Below are positions 63,117 through 64,000 of a stretch of 64,000 bases of DNA, piece after piece (within the stretch, counting starts at the first letter, position 1; every line of letters begins with the position of its first letter). The stretch covers positions 216,479 to 280,478 of the forward strand of contig NZ_JAUFPU010000002.1 of NCBI RefSeq assembly GCF_030409555.1, read 5' to 3'. Source of the DNA: Chitinimonas viridis. GTDB lineage: Bacteria; Pseudomonadota; Gammaproteobacteria; Burkholderiales; Chitinimonadaceae. A model generated the notes under the pieces. The model worked only from the letters and a program-made list of their open reading frames with translations. It ran no database searches and was not told where the DNA came from. A program made the position numbers and the translations under genes.

Positions 63117-64000
63117 TTCTTTGGGTTCTGATAAACACCAGGACCCTTCATAGGGTAACCAGTTATGATGCGACCTGTTTTGTTATCAACAATGACCTGG
63201 ATTTTCACAGCATCCCTAGTGCCTTGAATAACAGTCGTATCATCTCGCCCTGGCTTAGCTACCGAGTTCGGATCTGTTGCCACATCTGAAATTTCGCCCG
63301 TGATCTTTTCTCCTGACCAAGTTGGCGGAAACTCACTCTTACCCGGCTTGCCAGTACCAGAAAGATGCCCACCACCTTCTGCATCCCCATGCAATACATG
63401 CTCCTCAGCTTCTGGATCCAGCAAGCTAGGCTTATCACCACTGCTTGTCCCACTTGTACCGCTCGAACTATTCTCATCAGCCTTATTGGCCATAGCAAGC
63501 TTTAACTTATGCCAGCCCTGAGGTGTCGTTTCACCCGTCTCAGGATCAAACGCGCACATGTCACCTGGCGGACAATCACTGAATGCTGCCGGTTGCAGCG
63601 AGGTCACTAGGATCAGCGCGCCCACCTGGTTGGAGATGAACAACCGCCCCACCGCACTACGCGCCACATTCAGCAGATTCCCCGCCGCCTTCGAGGCGAT
63701 GGGTCGAGCACGTGCTCCCATGGCGGCCACCGAGTTGCCATAGTATACGATGGTAGCCGTAATAGGCAGCTGCACAGCTCCCGCCTCAAACCCCGTCGGA
63801 TCCGTCATATTCGTCGGATTGTTCCACACATACGTATAGCGGTTGTAGCTCTGGCTATGCTCCGGATCCTGGATCAACGGGTCCGCCGACAGGAAGCGCG
63901 CCACCAGCGGGTCGTAGATACGCCCGTTCATGTGCACCAAGTCCAGCTCGTCCAGCATCTCGTGGCCGGTAAAGCCCCGGTCGATGACCTTGCCGTCGCC
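63113..64000 (-). CDS. Rhs-repeat protein with C-terminal EndoU-type toxin (partial)
   Basis: The last 295 codons of an rhs gene; the frame is open past base 64000. The rhs core end is clear ([40 protein letters not shown]). The tip from about residue 200 of this part reads [25 protein letters not shown], then [15 protein letters not shown] and [13 protein letters not shown], which is the bacterial EndoU nuclease pattern with its two His. EndoU toxins cleave RNA in target cells. The immunity gene follows at 62850. Confidence 0.9.
   Translation of the reverse strand, partial: GDGKVIDRGFTGHEMLDELDLVHMNGRIYDPLVARFLSADPLIQDPEHSQSYNRYTYVWNNPTNMTDPTGFEAGAVQLPITATIVYYGNSVAAMGARARPIASKAAGNLLNVARSAVGRLFISNQVGALILVTSLQPAAFSDCPPGDMCAFDPETGETTPQGWHKLKLAMANKADENSSSGTSGTSSGDKPSLLDPEAEEHVLHGDAEGGGHLSGTGKPGKSEFPPTWSGEKITGEISDVATDPNSVAKPGRDDTTVIQGTRDAVKIQVIVDNKTGRIITGYPMKGPGVYQNPKK
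63485..63820. repeat. Direct repeat of rhs pre-toxin segment, copy 2
   Basis: The intact copy, continuous with the rhs core upstream and the EndoU tip downstream. It matches 61993-62328. The shared segment ([11 protein letters not shown] to MAN) is the hinge at which rhs tips recombine. Confidence 0.9.

Overview
The window looks like chromosome of a betaproteobacterium, probably near the Neisseriales/Chitinimonas group. The basis is a GC-rich coding style with dense short operons, the housekeeping order dacC-dat-ybeD-lipB-lipA, divergent bamE and fur, and fur-aat-bpt in one overlapping run. This placement is inference from gene order; no rRNA or tRNA gene is present to test it.

Layout. 1-3369: the end of an S41 peptidase, then an acyl-CoA desaturase pair (desC-desB) with a divergent TetR repressor (desT) and two operator-like palindromes between them. 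3375-4196: an isolated flagellin. 4341-10112: a six-gene minus-strand operon (coiled-coil protein, membrane-anchored solute-binding/LysM protein, membrane protein, PspA/IM30, AAA+ ATPase, TerB-like protein), the best candidate in the window for a poorly described envelope-stress system. 10370-12952: a divergent polyamine pair (amine-oxidising flavoenzyme and ornithine/lysine-type decarboxylase). 12953-19700: a horizontally acquired block with different base use, holding a C5 DNA methyltransferase, a MORC-like GHKL ATPase, a Z1-domain ATPase and a PD-(D/E)XK protein, a predicted restriction/defence module. 19820-30341: housekeeping genes (old yellow enzyme, lipA, a GNAT-lipB fusion, ybeD, dat, dacC, Nudix-ThiE fusion, DUF815 ATPase, argJ). 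30512-34527: two tandem paralogous membrane beta-propeller-like proteins, then pepP. 36064-42970: small proteins, two copies of a roughly 120-bp repeat, an ECF sigma/anti-sigma/periplasmic protein trio, a TPR protein with a degenerate receiver domain, and rraA. 43120-47238: dapB, bamE, fur, aat, bpt. 47396-52294: an iron-regulated cluster (imelysin, di-heme DUF1111 protein, second imelysin, DUF1513 protein) behind an overlapping Fur-box pair.

52895-64000 is mobile and accessory DNA. A Tn7-like transposon end with three TnsB-type repeats (52939-53007) cuts a LysR-type gene after about 14 codons. Rearranged IS3-family debris and an XRE regulator follow, then the overlapping operon tnsA-tnsB-tnsC-tniQ-tniQ. 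Beyond it lie an IS5-family element with no visible target duplication and an rhs polymorphic-toxin locus. That locus holds the active-looking rhs tip with an EndoU-type toxin and a MafI-like immunity gene, plus a displaced, frameshifted second tip with its own putative immunity gene. The second transposon end was not found, so the rhs locus may be cargo or may be flanking chromosome.

The main functional groupings are membrane fluidity control (desT-desCB), envelope integrity (PspA/AAA, bamE, dacC, ECF trio), lipoate synthesis (lipA, lipB, ybeD), iron handling (fur and the imelysin cluster), N-degron tagging (aat, bpt), and genome conflict (methyltransferase-MORC-Z1 module, Tn7-like element, rhs toxins).
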